Shown here piece after piece: positions 1 to 8,013 of a DNA stretch of 64,000 nt (positions are counted from its first letter, which is position 1; each line of letters begins with the position of its first letter). Origin of the DNA: Hyphomicrobiales bacterium (lineage in GTDB: Bacteria > Pseudomonadota > Alphaproteobacteria > Rhizobiales > Xanthobacteraceae); assembly GCA_017305535.1 (NCBI GenBank), contig JAFKKN010000005.1, positions 186,001 to 250,000 on the forward strand. Reading direction: 5' to 3'. A program made the position numbers and the translations under genes. A model generated the notes under the pieces. That model was not told where the DNA came from, ran no database searches, and saw nothing but the letters and a program-made list of their open reading frames with translations.

Positions 1-552
1 GAACGGGCGATAGGCCTCGATCTCGGCGGCGACGTAAGGCTCGCGGATATAGCCGTTGCGCAGGTGATCGCGAACCCGGCTGGCGAGTTGCGCCGGCGTG
101 AGGCCGCGTGCCTGCACCGATCCGATCAACGGCATGGTGATGGTGCCGCCGGCGCCGACCGCGTAGGAGTTGGTCAGGCCTTCCTGGCCGTAGACCACGA
201 TGCGCAGCTTGTCGCCGGCGTCGAGCCGATAGTCGGATGCATAGGCCGGCACCGTCATGCGCGGGCCGTAAGCCGCGCGGGCCGGGATCACCCGGGGTCC
301 GGGAGCCGCCGCATAGCGCGGATAGGCGGTGGAGGCGAAACTGTCGCGCACCGCCGCGATGGCGCCGCCGGTGGGAGCCGTGGCCGGATAGGGGGCATAA
401 GCGGGCGGCGGCGCGGGCTGGGCGCCGCCATAGGCGAGGCGGTCGAGGTCGCCTGGCGGATGCCCGGTCGCCACCGGCCCCGGCCGATGCATGCACCCCG
501 ACAACGCAACCGCGCTGAGCAGGCAAAGAGCGAGGGCACGAAAGCCGGACAT
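1..552 (-). CDS. Wza-type polysaccharide export lipoprotein (3' part outside window)
   Basis: This is the N-terminal 184 codons of an outer-membrane polysaccharide export protein; the gene runs off the left edge. It starts at the ATG at 552. The product opens with a lipoprotein signal ending in a lipobox (LSGC, Cys about residue 20), followed by a Pro/Ala/Tyr-rich linker of about 80 residues. From about residue 105 the Poly_export domain begins (YRLDAGDKLRIVVYGQEGLT), continuing into the typical ITMPLIGSVQARGLTPAQL segment. Family members form the outer-membrane channel for capsule or exopolysaccharide. It is divergent from the Wzc/GumC-like gene at 721, which fits an export pair sharing one control region. 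The SLBB repeats expected downstream cannot be seen here. Confidence 0.88.
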   Translation of the reverse strand, partial: MSGFRALALCLLSAVALSGCMHRPGPVATGHPPGDLDRLAYGGAQPAPPPAYAPYPATAPTGGAIAAVRDSFASTAYPRYAAAPGPRVIPARAAYGPRMTVPAYASDYRLDAGDKLRIVVYGQEGLTNSYAVGAGGTITMPLIGSVQARGLTPAQLASRVRDHLRNGYIREPYVAAEIEAYRPF

Positions 553-720
553 GACGCGATCCTATTGGAAAGTGACGGCGATTAAGTCCCCTTATGGTTA
601 AAAAAACATGACCCTGGATTGGGGCGCGCCGTCGCATGCCGCGCGGTTAACCGCCCGGAAACCATAATGTTCTCTAATCGGAGACGGCGTAAGAGTCTTG
701 GACGCCGGTAGGGGTATTCC
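553..720. promoter_or_regulatory. Divergent control region of the exopolysaccharide genes
   Basis: This 168-bp gap lies between the divergent export lipoprotein and the Wzc-like gene. It holds a perfect 12-bp palindrome GCGGTTAACCGC at 643-654. An 8-bp inverted repeat also spans it: TTATGGTT at 592-599 and AACCATAA at 660-667. Such symmetry in a shared upstream region is compatible with a regulator site, but I cannot name the regulator. A purine-rich ribosome site (AGGGG) precedes the ATG at 721. Confidence 0.4.
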
Positions 721-2940
721 ATGCGGTTCGATCTTTGGGACAAAATCAAGGGGAAATTGCCGGCCCGGCGGCCGCGCGTTGCCGCTGTGGTTGCACCGAA
801 GCCAAAAGCCAAGATCGAGCCCGAGTTCAAGCCGTCGACGCAACCGATCGCTCCGCTTCAAGCTACCCAATACGACGATCTCGATCTGCGCGTGATCTGG
901 CGCGCCATTGTCGTCAGGAAGAACTTGATCATCATGCCGACCCTGTTGGCAGCCGTGGTGTCGCTGGCGGTCGTCAATATGATTACGCCGCTGTACAAGT
1001 CCGAGGCGCGTGTTCTTGTCGACGGGCGAGAGAATGTGTTCCTCCGCCCTAATGGCGAACGCCCCGAGGAACGCAATGCGCTGGACCCCGAAGCTGTCAC
1101 CAGCCAGGTGCAACTTCTGTTGTCGCGCGATCTGGCGCGCATGGTCATCAAGCAGAACAAACTTGCCGAGCGCGCCGAATTCGATCCGGTGCTGAGCGGA
1201 ATCTCGCCGGTGAAAATGGTGCTCGGTCTGTTCGGTATCGGTCGCGATCCGTTCCGGATGACGCCGGAAGAACGCGTGCTCGATGCCTATTACGATCGGC
1301 TGACGGCGTTCGCCGTCGACAAGTCGCGCGTGATGGTGGTCGAATTCCAGTCGCGCGATCCGGAACTGGCCGCTCGGGTCGCCAATTCGATCGTCGACAA
1401 CTATCTCATCTTGCAGCAGGGTGCACGGCAACAGCAGGCCAAGGCGGCGAGCCAGTGGCTTTCAGGCGAGATCGACAGTCTGCGAAAGAAGGTCGCGGAC
1501 GCCGAGCAGCGCGCCGAGGCTTTTCGTTCGAAATCCAGCCTCTTCGTCGGGACCAACAACACCACGCTCTCCAATCAGCAGCTCGGCGAGTTCAACACCC
1601 AATTGAACAATGCGCGAGCGCTGAAGTCCGATGCCGAATCCAAGGCGCGTCTGATCCGGGACATGCTGAAGTCCGGCAAGCCGATCGAAGCATCGGAAGT
1701 GCTGAATTCCGAGTTGATCCGCCGCCTGTCCGAACAGCGGGTAACGCTACGGGCTCAACTCGCTGAACAGTCATCGACCTTGCTCGACGGCCATCCGCGC
1801 ATCAAGGAGTTAAAGGCGCAGATCGCCGACCTCGACAAGCAGATTCGGGAAGAGGCGGGCAAGTTGTCGCGCTCGCTCGAAAATGATGCGCGCATTGCCG
1901 AGGCGCGGGTTGAAAACCTGAATGCCAATCTCGATCAGCTCAAGCGTCAGGCGACTTCGACCAACGGTCAGGATGTCGAGCTCCGCGCGCTCGACCGCGA
2001 AGCCAAGGCGGAACGTGACCTCCTGGAATCCTATCTTGCCAAGTACCGCGAAGCGACGGCGCGTGAAAGCATCGACGCCGCGCCGGCCGATGGCCGCATC
2101 ATTTCCCGCGGGATCGTCTCCAATACGCCGAACTACCCGAAGAAATTGCCGATCGTTCTGATCGCCACGCTGGCGACGCTGATGCTGACCACGGGTTATG
2201 TCGCCAGCCGTGAGTTGTTGCGGATGACCTCGCCACGTGCGCTGATGACCGTGGCTCCGATGGCCGCGCCGTCGATGATGGCGGCCATGCCGGAGGCCGC
2301 CGCGCCGCAACCTGCGTTCCGTGAGGCAAGCAGGACGGGCATGAATGAGCTCGAGCAGCTCGCGGCTGATTTGCAGAAGGCGGGTGCCGCCGCGCGCAAG
2401 CTGTCGGTTCTCGGCTCCGGTTCAGCGGAAAAGACCAGCCGCACGGCGCTCGCATTGGCGCGGCTCCTGGCGCGGCGCGCAAAGGTTGTGCTGATTGATT
2501 TGTCGGCTTCCTCGCAGGTGGTGAAGGCGGCGTCGGTTGACAGTACGACCCCCGGGCTGACGGATCTGATGCTGGGCGATGTTTCCTTCGGTCAGGTCAT
2601 CAGTAAGGATCGATCGACGTCCCTGCATCTGGTGACGGCCGGGCGCGCCAGCGCCGACCGTGCGCTGTTGCAGTCGCCGCGTCTGACCTTGGCACTGGAT
2701 GCGCTGTTGCAGACCTATGACCATGTTGTCCTCGACGCCGGCGCCGCCGATGATTTGCCGGCGGCACTGCTGACGACCGGCGCGCGGGCTATCGTCGTTC
2801 CTGACGGCGCGATGAGCGCCGACGCGCGGCAGTCGATGTCCGATCAGTTGCGCAGGGTCGGTTTTGGCAACGTCACCATGCTCAGCGAGGCGGTGCCCGC
2901 TGATCCTGACGAGCGCGGGCCGCGCATTGTCGCAGCTTGA
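721..2940 (+). CDS. Wzc/GumC-like exopolysaccharide co-polymerase with degenerate kinase domain
   Basis: An inner-membrane polysaccharide co-polymerase of 739 aa. The first membrane helix is at about residues 69-88, followed by a Wzz-type periplasmic domain and a long coiled-coil (about 230-440). The second helix (about 477-497) precedes a cytoplasmic ATPase-like domain from about 560. That domain is degenerate. The Walker A position reads GSGSAEKTS (565-573), with Glu in place of the Gly before the Lys. Walker A' keeps Asp593 but lacks the usual DxR pattern. There is no C-terminal tyrosine cluster. Export or chain-length control is therefore likely, but tyrosine autokinase activity is doubtful. 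The ATG at 721 has AGGGG 8 bases upstream. Confidence 0.88.
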   Translation: MRFDLWDKIKGKLPARRPRVAAVVAPKPKAKIEPEFKPSTQPIAPLQATQYDDLDLRVIWRAIVVRKNLIIMPTLLAAVVSLAVVNMITPLYKSEARVLVDGRENVFLRPNGERPEERNALDPEAVTSQVQLLLSRDLARMVIKQNKLAERAEFDPVLSGISPVKMVLGLFGIGRDPFRMTPEERVLDAYYDRLTAFAVDKSRVMVVEFQSRDPELAARVANSIVDNYLILQQGARQQQAKAASQWLSGEIDSLRKKVADAEQRAEAFRSKSSLFVGTNNTTLSNQQLGEFNTQLNNARALKSDAESKARLIRDMLKSGKPIEASEVLNSELIRRLSEQRVTLRAQLAEQSSTLLDGHPRIKELKAQIADLDKQIREEAGKLSRSLENDARIAEARVENLNANLDQLKRQATSTNGQDVELRALDREAKAERDLLESYLAKYREATARESIDAAPADGRIISRGIVSNTPNYPKKLPIVLIATLATLMLTTGYVASRELLRMTSPRALMTVAPMAAPSMMAAMPEAAAPQPAFREASRTGMNELEQLAADLQKAGAAARKLSVLGSGSAEKTSRTALALARLLARRAKVVLIDLSASSQVVKAASVDSTTPGLTDLMLGDVSFGQVISKDRSTSLHLVTAGRASADRALLQSPRLTLALDALLQTYDHVVLDAGAADDLPAALLTTGARAIVVPDGAMSADARQSMSDQLRRVGFGNVTMLSEAVPADPDERGPRIVAA

Positions 2941-2945
2941 AATTG

Positions 2946-4142
2946 CTAGCGGTTCAATGAACCGCGGATGCTCTGGGCGGCTTTCATCAATGCCGGCGTC
3001 TGTTTCACCAGACGCTTGAGGTGAGCCATGGCCGAGAGGCCGCTTGCCGTCATCCTGCCGCGGGCGTTGAGGCCGATAAAGCTGTCGAAGATCGGTTCGT
3101 CGCTCTTGCAGAACAGGCGCTTGTAGTCGTCGGAGCCGATGCCGAGGTCGATCGCGGTATAGTTCAGTGCGGCATAGCGATCGACGATGTGACGCATGAG
3201 GATCAGGCCCGGACTGAAGTGGGCGTGAGCGGATAGCGTGTAGGTGTTGAACATCATCGAAAAGCGATCGCCGTCGGCAACGCCGGCGTAGATTGCGATC
3301 ACCTCTTCATCGCAAACCAGCGAATGAATCTCGATCGCGTGGCCGCCATCCGGAAGCTTCGCATGACAGGCCCGGCGCACGAATTCCTCGACGCCTGGAT
3401 CCGCGAAAACATTGGGCAGCTTCTGTAGGGCCATCCGTTGCGGTTTGATGACGAAGAACGCATCGAGCAGCCGCTTGATGTCGGCATCGGTTTCCGCCTT
3501 GAGATAGCGATAGCCGGAAAGCGCTTGCAGTTTCTTTTCCTTGCTCTTCAGCCGACGCCGGAATGAATTGCTGATCAGACTGGTTGGCGGTGCGTTGACC
3601 TCGATCGGCATCAGCGGGCAACCATTGACCGAAACCTGCGTGGGCAACAGCGCCAACGGGTTGGGAAGGTTCTGCCATTGACGCGGCTGCCGTTCGAAAG
3701 CGAGCGCGTCGATCGCGACATCCGGCGCGCGCAGCGCATCCAGGATGGTATCGATATCACCACGGGTCGCCGTCGCCAGAAAGTCGCGGCGGCAGATCGG
3801 CATGTTGAACGTGATGTGCTTGTCGCCGAGAAAGCCGGCGACCGTGGCGCTGCTCTTGCGCTGAACACCTAGCGGCAGCAACATCAGCGGCTCACTCTGC
3901 GCGTCGCGTGCGACCACGATCAGCGGCTCGACGCCGGTTTGCATGCCGATATGATTGTGCCAGCTGGCGAGCAGATCGAAGCGCTGATAGGACGTCAGCA
4001 CGGAATCGGGGCCTTCGAAGCCGCGCCAAGTTTGTTCCGCCGCGGCCATGTCGCGAAAGATCTCGACATTCGCAATCCGCGTGGTTTTGGCCTTGGCTCG
4101 GGTTTCAGTCACCCGGCTCTCGATGGCAGCCGCCATGGTCAT
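2946..4142 (-). CDS. CelD/BcsL-like GNAT acyltransferase
   Basis: About 398 aa, resembling the GNAT proteins (Acetyltransf_6 type) often found in cellulose and exopolysaccharide loci. The conserved C-terminal half contains FRRRLKSKEKKL, a run around FSPGLILMRHIVDRY, and the DLGIGSDDYKRLFC block that matches the family's typical D-x-x-x-G-x-x-x-YK motif. The open frame extends to 4265. I chose the ATG at 4142 because AGGG lies 7 bases upstream; an ATG at 4136 is also possible. It ends 5 bp from the convergent Wzc-like stop codon, which suggests a role in surface polysaccharide modification. The substrate cannot be told from sequence. Confidence 0.72.
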   Translation of the reverse strand: MTMAAAIESRVTETRAKAKTTRIANVEIFRDMAAAEQTWRGFEGPDSVLTSYQRFDLLASWHNHIGMQTGVEPLIVVARDAQSEPLMLLPLGVQRKSSATVAGFLGDKHITFNMPICRRDFLATATRGDIDTILDALRAPDVAIDALAFERQPRQWQNLPNPLALLPTQVSVNGCPLMPIEVNAPPTSLISNSFRRRLKSKEKKLQALSGYRYLKAETDADIKRLLDAFFVIKPQRMALQKLPNVFADPGVEEFVRRACHAKLPDGGHAIEIHSLVCDEEVIAIYAGVADGDRFSMMFNTYTLSAHAHFSPGLILMRHIVDRYAALNYTAIDLGIGSDDYKRLFCKSDEPIFDSFIGLNARGRMTASGLSAMAHLKRLVKQTPALMKAAQSIRGSLNR

Positions 4143-4265
4143 ACGCGCACCCTGTTCGTTAAGACATTTTTTATGTCTATTGTTGCCGAACCTTGGCAAA
4201 CAAACGTCAACAAAGCGTAAGGCGGTTTGTCGAGTGGGAGCCGCGCCGCTGCTCAAAGCCTGCAT

Positions 4266-4472
4266 TCAGGCGTCGGGGCGCGACATCCAGCTGATGATAG
4301 GCATGGCCGGCAGGACCCATCCGAGGCCGGCCACGACATAAAAGATCGCCTGATACCATCCGGAGGCGGCAAGCCACGGCGTCTGCGCCACCGTCATGCC
4401 GAGAAGGGACCATACGACGACGAGGACGAGCAGGGCGATCGTGCCAAGGAATTTCCGGGTGCGAATGGTCAT
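4266..4472 (-). CDS. DUF2842 small membrane protein
   Basis: A 68-aa protein with two predicted membrane helices (about residues 9-29 and 40-60) and the opening MTIRTRKFLGTIALL typical of DUF2842 proteins. Function is unknown. It is divergent from ctaA 104 bp away, a neighbourhood I associate with this family in Bradyrhizobiaceae. No strong ribosome site is visible before the ATG at 4472. Confidence 0.7.
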   Translation of the reverse strand: MTIRTRKFLGTIALLVLVVVWSLLGMTVAQTPWLAASGWYQAIFYVVAGLGWVLPAMPIISWMSRPDA

Positions 4473-4576
4473 GACGCGAACGTGTAGAGATTGCCCGCGG
4501 GGAGATCAAGCGTGGCTTGCACCGCCCCATCGCGCGGCTATAACGGACGCAAAATTCCTCTAAAATCGCGGCTGAA

Positions 4577-5689
4577 ATGACCGAAATTCTGACTTCGGCG
4601 GAACCTGGCGCCACCGCCGCGCCCGCTCGAATCCGCGCGGTGCGCTGGTGGCTTATCATCGTGGCCGCTCTGATCGCTCTGATGGTGCTGGTCGGCGGGG
4701 CGACGCGTCTCACCGAGTCCGGGCTTTCCATCGTCGAGTGGAAACCGGTGACCGGCACGTTGCCGCCCCTGAGCGACCAGCAATGGAATGAAGCGTTCGA
4801 GGGCTACAAGGCGATCCCGCAGTATCGTGAGCTTAATGCCGGCATGACGCTGCACGAGTTCAAGACCATATTCTGGTGGGAATGGAGCCATCGCCTGCTC
4901 GGCCGGGTCATCGGTCTCGTTTATCTGTTGCCATTCCTCTGGTTCATGTGGCGCGGCTTTTTGCCGAGCGACTTGAAACGACGATTGTGGGGCATTTTCG
5001 CGCTCGGCGCTTTGCAGGGGGCAGTCGGCTGGTGGATGGTCGCGTCGGGTCTGACGCAACGTGTCGAGGTCTCGCAGTATCGGCTGGCGACGCATCTGAT
5101 GTTGGCGCTGCTGATCTTCGCGGCGATTGTCTGGACGCTGCGGCGGCTGTCGGAGCATTCGCGGCTATCGGGCATTGTGCGGCTGAAGGTCACAAGCGCG
5201 GTTCTGCTCGGACTGGTGTTCCTGCAACTCTATCTTGGCGCGCTGGTGGCGGGCCTGCGCGCCGGAAAGGTGTTCAATACCTGGCCGCTGATCGATGGCG
5301 GTTTTATTCCCGACGCGGCGCGGCTGTTTTTCGAACAGCCGTGGTGGCGCAACCTGTTCGACAACACGCTGACGGTGCAATTCAATCACCGCATGGTGGC
5401 TTATACGCTGTGGGTGGTGGCGATCCTGCATCTGCTCGATGCAATCCGTGCGCGTGCCGGAACTGCAGTGATCAATGGCGCGTTGTGGCTCTTTCTCGCC
5501 ATGACGGTGCAGGCGACACTCGGTATTCTGACGCTGCTGCATCAGGTGCCCATCTCGCTCGGGTTGGCACATCAGGGCGTCGCTATCGTGGTGTTGACGC
5601 TGGCGATCGCGCAGGTTGAGCGGCTTGGTGCATCCGCGTCCGCGCGTGAGGCGAAGATGTCGCCATTCGCCGCCGACGCAGCGCGTTGA
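4577..5689 (+). CDS. ctaA: Heme A synthase CtaA (COX15 family)
   Basis: A 370-aa polytopic protein that oxidises the C8 methyl of heme O to make heme A for aa3-type cytochrome oxidase in the inner membrane. About eight membrane helices are visible. Heme-ligand candidate histidines sit in [31 protein letters not shown] and LAHQGVAIV. The N-terminal [12 protein letters not shown] and [12 protein letters not shown] motifs are diagnostic of the alphaproteobacterial/mitochondrial type. Length is normal for that group. It stands alone here; ctaB and the oxidase structural genes are not in the window. Confidence 0.95.
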   Translation: MTEILTSAEPGATAAPARIRAVRWWLIIVAALIALMVLVGGATRLTESGLSIVEWKPVTGTLPPLSDQQWNEAFEGYKAIPQYRELNAGMTLHEFKTIFWWEWSHRLLGRVIGLVYLLPFLWFMWRGFLPSDLKRRLWGIFALGALQGAVGWWMVASGLTQRVEVSQYRLATHLMLALLIFAAIVWTLRRLSEHSRLSGIVRLKVTSAVLLGLVFLQLYLGALVAGLRAGKVFNTWPLIDGGFIPDAARLFFEQPWWRNLFDNTLTVQFNHRMVAYTLWVVAILHLLDAIRARAGTAVINGALWLFLAMTVQATLGILTLLHQVPISLGLAHQGVAIVVLTLAIAQVERLGASASAREAKMSPFAADAAR

Positions 5690-5857
5690 ATGGAGCTATT
5701 CTAAATCCCCGGATCGTGCAGAAACCCGCTATTTTCAGGCATTATTTGCATTGTCCTGATGATGACGATCATGTGTGCCTGGGGTTTGCTTTCGCGCAAC
5801 ACATTCGCGGGTTAGAACGAGCATCGTTTTTCGATCCGTTCATCCGAGAGTTGAGAC

Positions 5858-6670
5858 ATGTCCAGCGCCTTCATTCAAGCCGCGATCATCCTTCTGCGCG
5901 AGGGACTGGAAGCGATGCTCGTGATCGCGGCGCTTGCGGCCTATCTGACCAAGGCCGGTGGCGGCCATCGCGTGAAATCGCTCTATGCTGGCGCGCTTGC
6001 GGCAGTCGGTGTCAGCATCGTCGCGGCGTGGTTGTTTGCCGTGCTCAATTCGGGCCAGCACAGCGATCTGATGGAAGGCGTCATCATCCTGTTTGCCGCC
6101 GCGCTGATGCTTTATGTCTCGGGCTGGCTGATGGTGAAACAGGATCCGCACGGCTGGAAGGAATATCTCGCCGCCAAAGCCGACAATGCGTTGGCGCAGG
6201 ATACCGCGTGGGCCGTGGCGGCGCTTGCGTTTCTCGCCGTGTTCCGCGAGGGGGCAGAGACCGTGCTCTTCATCAATGCGCTCGCGACTACCGAAGGCGG
6301 CTGGAGCGTTGGTTTGTTCGGTGGCCTTGCCGCGGCGACGCTCGGGCTCGCGGTGCTGTTCTACTTCATCAACCTGATCGCGCAGAAAATCCCGCTGCGG
6401 CCGTTATTCATCATTACCTCGGCGTTCCTGTTCGCAATGGCGATCAAGTTCATCGGCGAGGCAGTGCAGGAATTTCAGGAGCAATCGATCCTGCCGTTCA
6501 CGCAGGTCGCGGGCGCGGATTGGCTGGCTGCTATCGGCCTCAATCCCACGGTTGAGGCGCTGTCGCTCCAGCTGCTGGTGATCCTGTTCGCGCTCGCGAC
6601 CTATTCACTGGTGGTACGCAACAATCGCCTGACGCGAGTGGATAAGGCCGCACGGGCAGGGAAGGCGTAG
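5858..6670 (+). CDS. FTR1-family iron permease
   Basis: A 270-aa inner-membrane protein of the FTR1/EfeU family with about seven helices. Both signature iron-binding motifs are present: REGLE at residues 14-18 and REGAE at 130-134. These families move ferric iron after oxidation by a partner. No EfeO, EfeB or multicopper oxidase gene lies nearby, so the partner is either elsewhere or not needed. It lies 168 bp downstream of ctaA in the same direction, so an iron/heme link is plausible, but co-transcription is unproven. Confidence 0.9.
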   Translation: MSSAFIQAAIILLREGLEAMLVIAALAAYLTKAGGGHRVKSLYAGALAAVGVSIVAAWLFAVLNSGQHSDLMEGVIILFAAALMLYVSGWLMVKQDPHGWKEYLAAKADNALAQDTAWAVAALAFLAVFREGAETVLFINALATTEGGWSVGLFGGLAAATLGLAVLFYFINLIAQKIPLRPLFIITSAFLFAMAIKFIGEAVQEFQEQSILPFTQVAGADWLAAIGLNPTVEALSLQLLVILFALATYSLVVRNNRLTRVDKAARAGKA

Positions 6671-6695
6671 AGACAGAGACCAGCACTAGGTGATC

Positions 6696-6965
6696 CGTCA
6701 TGCCCGGGCATGGCGGTTCGAAGAACGGCGTGGCTTCGCTCGCCCGTAGCCGTTCGAAGAACGGCGTCGCTTCGCTCGCCCGTAGCCGTTCGAAGAACGG
6801 CGTCGCTTCGCTCGCCCGTAGCCGTTCGAAGAACGGCGTCGCTTCGCTCGCCCGTAGCCGTTCGAAGAACGGCGTCGCTTCGCTCGCCTATGACCCGACC
6901 ATCCACGCCTTGTTCATGGACTCTCCGCGAAGACGTGAATGCCCGCGACAAGCGCGGGCATGACG
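6696..6965. repeat. Family A palindromic element carrying a tandem array
   Basis: The only content of the 349-bp gap between the FTR1 gene and the PanE-like gene. Outer arms read CGTCATGCCCGGG on the left and GCGGGCATGACG on the right. Inside are five head-to-tail copies of a 36-bp unit. The right part keeps the CATCCACG and AAGACGTG blocks shared with other family A copies at 12406, 15844, 37887, 40783 and 52842. Confidence 0.85.
6713..6890. repeat. Five-fold 36-bp tandem repeat
   Basis: Units start at 6713, 6749, 6785, 6821 and 6857; the last is truncated to about 33 bp. Each unit begins GCCGTTCGAAGAACGGC, which is itself a near-perfect hairpin (CCGTTC-GAA-GAACGG), and continues GTCGCTTCGCTCGCCCGTA. 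The first unit differs by two bases and units 2-5 are identical apart from the truncated end, which indicates recent expansion. A single unit occurs at the equivalent place in the elements at 12406 and 15844. Because 36 is a multiple of three, several frames stay open, but nothing supports translation. Confidence 0.9.
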
Positions 6966-7019
6966 ATCTGGAGCGTCGGCCTTATTACAAAATGCTCGTC
7001 GCACCTGATCGGCAAAGGC

Positions 7020-7940
7020 TCACACCCGCTGCGCCTCATACGTTTTCAAATGCGCATAGGCCACGCGCAGGCGCGGTACGTCGATCTTCGCGGCGGCGGC
7101 GCGCGCGACCAGGTCGCCAACGATGTGATCGGCCTCGATCGGCAGGTTGCCCTGAATGTCGCGGAACATCGAGGCGGTGAAGGGTGACCCCTCGGTGGTC
7201 AGCATCGCGGTGATGCGCTCGATAAACGGCGCGCGCGGGTTGTGGCCGGCGGCGCTGGCGATGGCGCGGATTTCGTCGCGCACGCCGAGGATGTAATCGC
7301 GGCCACCCGGCGCTGCGAGAATCTTGCCGACCGGCCCGCGCATCAGGCAGGTCGAGCAGGCGAGCGTCGCCAGCAGCGTCCACTTCTCCCACATGTCCTG
7401 CACGATGGTGCTCGAAGCCTTGCCGTCGAAGTTGCCGCGCTGGAAAATGGCGTCGGCCTGGCGCACGCGGTCCGATAGGCTGCCGTCGCGTTCGCCGAAG
7501 CCGAGTGCCTGCATCGGTGACAACTGAACCACATGGCGGTCGGCGTTCAACGTTGCGGCGATGGAGCATTGCCCGCCCAGCACGTGTGCGTGGCCGAATT
7601 TGGAATCGAGCACCTCGAGATGACGCATGCCGTTCAGCATCGGCATGATCGCGGTCTGCGATCCGACTGCGGGCGCGATGGAGGCGATGGCGTCGTCGAG
7701 ATCGAACGCCTTGCAGGTCAGGAGCACGATATCGAAGGATTGTTTCAAATCCTGCGCCAGCACCGTCGGCGGCTTCGGCAGGGTGATATCGCCGTGCGGG
7801 CTCTTGATGACGAGGCCGTCGCGGGCCAATTCCTCGGCACGGCGCGGTCGCACCAGAAACGTCACGTCCGCGCCGGATTGCAGCAATCTTCCGCCGAAAT
7901 AGCCGCCGATTGCGCCGGCGCCGAGGACCAGAATGCGCAT
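7020..7940 (-). CDS. 2-dehydropantoate 2-reductase (PanE/ApbA) family protein
   Basis: A 306-aa NADPH-dependent oxidoreductase. The N-terminal Rossmann motif is GAGAIGGYFGGRL (residues 7-19). The conserved TCKAFD lysine, the LNGM block and the KWTLLATL lysine/helix region match ketopantoate reductases, which make pantoate for coenzyme A synthesis. Alphaproteobacteria carry several PanE-like paralogues, so the true substrate is uncertain. The ATG at 7940 has GGGAG 8 bases upstream. An SDR gene lies 73 bp upstream on the same strand, so the two may be co-transcribed. Confidence 0.85.
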   Translation of the reverse strand: MRILVLGAGAIGGYFGGRLLQSGADVTFLVRPRRAEELARDGLVIKSPHGDITLPKPPTVLAQDLKQSFDIVLLTCKAFDLDDAIASIAPAVGSQTAIMPMLNGMRHLEVLDSKFGHAHVLGGQCSIAATLNADRHVVQLSPMQALGFGERDGSLSDRVRQADAIFQRGNFDGKASSTIVQDMWEKWTLLATLACSTCLMRGPVGKILAAPGGRDYILGVRDEIRAIASAAGHNPRAPFIERITAMLTTEGSPFTASMFRDIQGNLPIEADHIVGDLVARAAAAKIDVPRLRVAYAHLKTYEAQRV

Positions 7941-8013
7941 GGGTTGCTCCCATTGTTAGCGAGTAGCGAAATTCTTACCCGCTCTTCGCTACTCTCTATT
8001 TGCCTCGCAGTCT

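Noticed and set aside
5690-5857. Possible Irr/iron-control half-sites (TTCTAAA near 5698, TTAGAA near 5812) before the FTR1 gene
   Set aside because: The halves are more than 100 bp apart and do not form the expected paired box.
6713-6890. Possible CRISPR array (36-bp repeats)
   Set aside because: Units abut directly with no spacers, no cas genes are nearby, and the unit occurs singly in other intergenic elements.
6700-7180. Open frames on both strands encoding repeated RSKNGVASLA- or GERSDAVLRTAT-type peptides
   Set aside because: These are a by-product of the 36-bp tandem repeat, whose length is a multiple of three. There is no ribosome site or signal, and part of the frame overlaps the PanE-like gene antisense.
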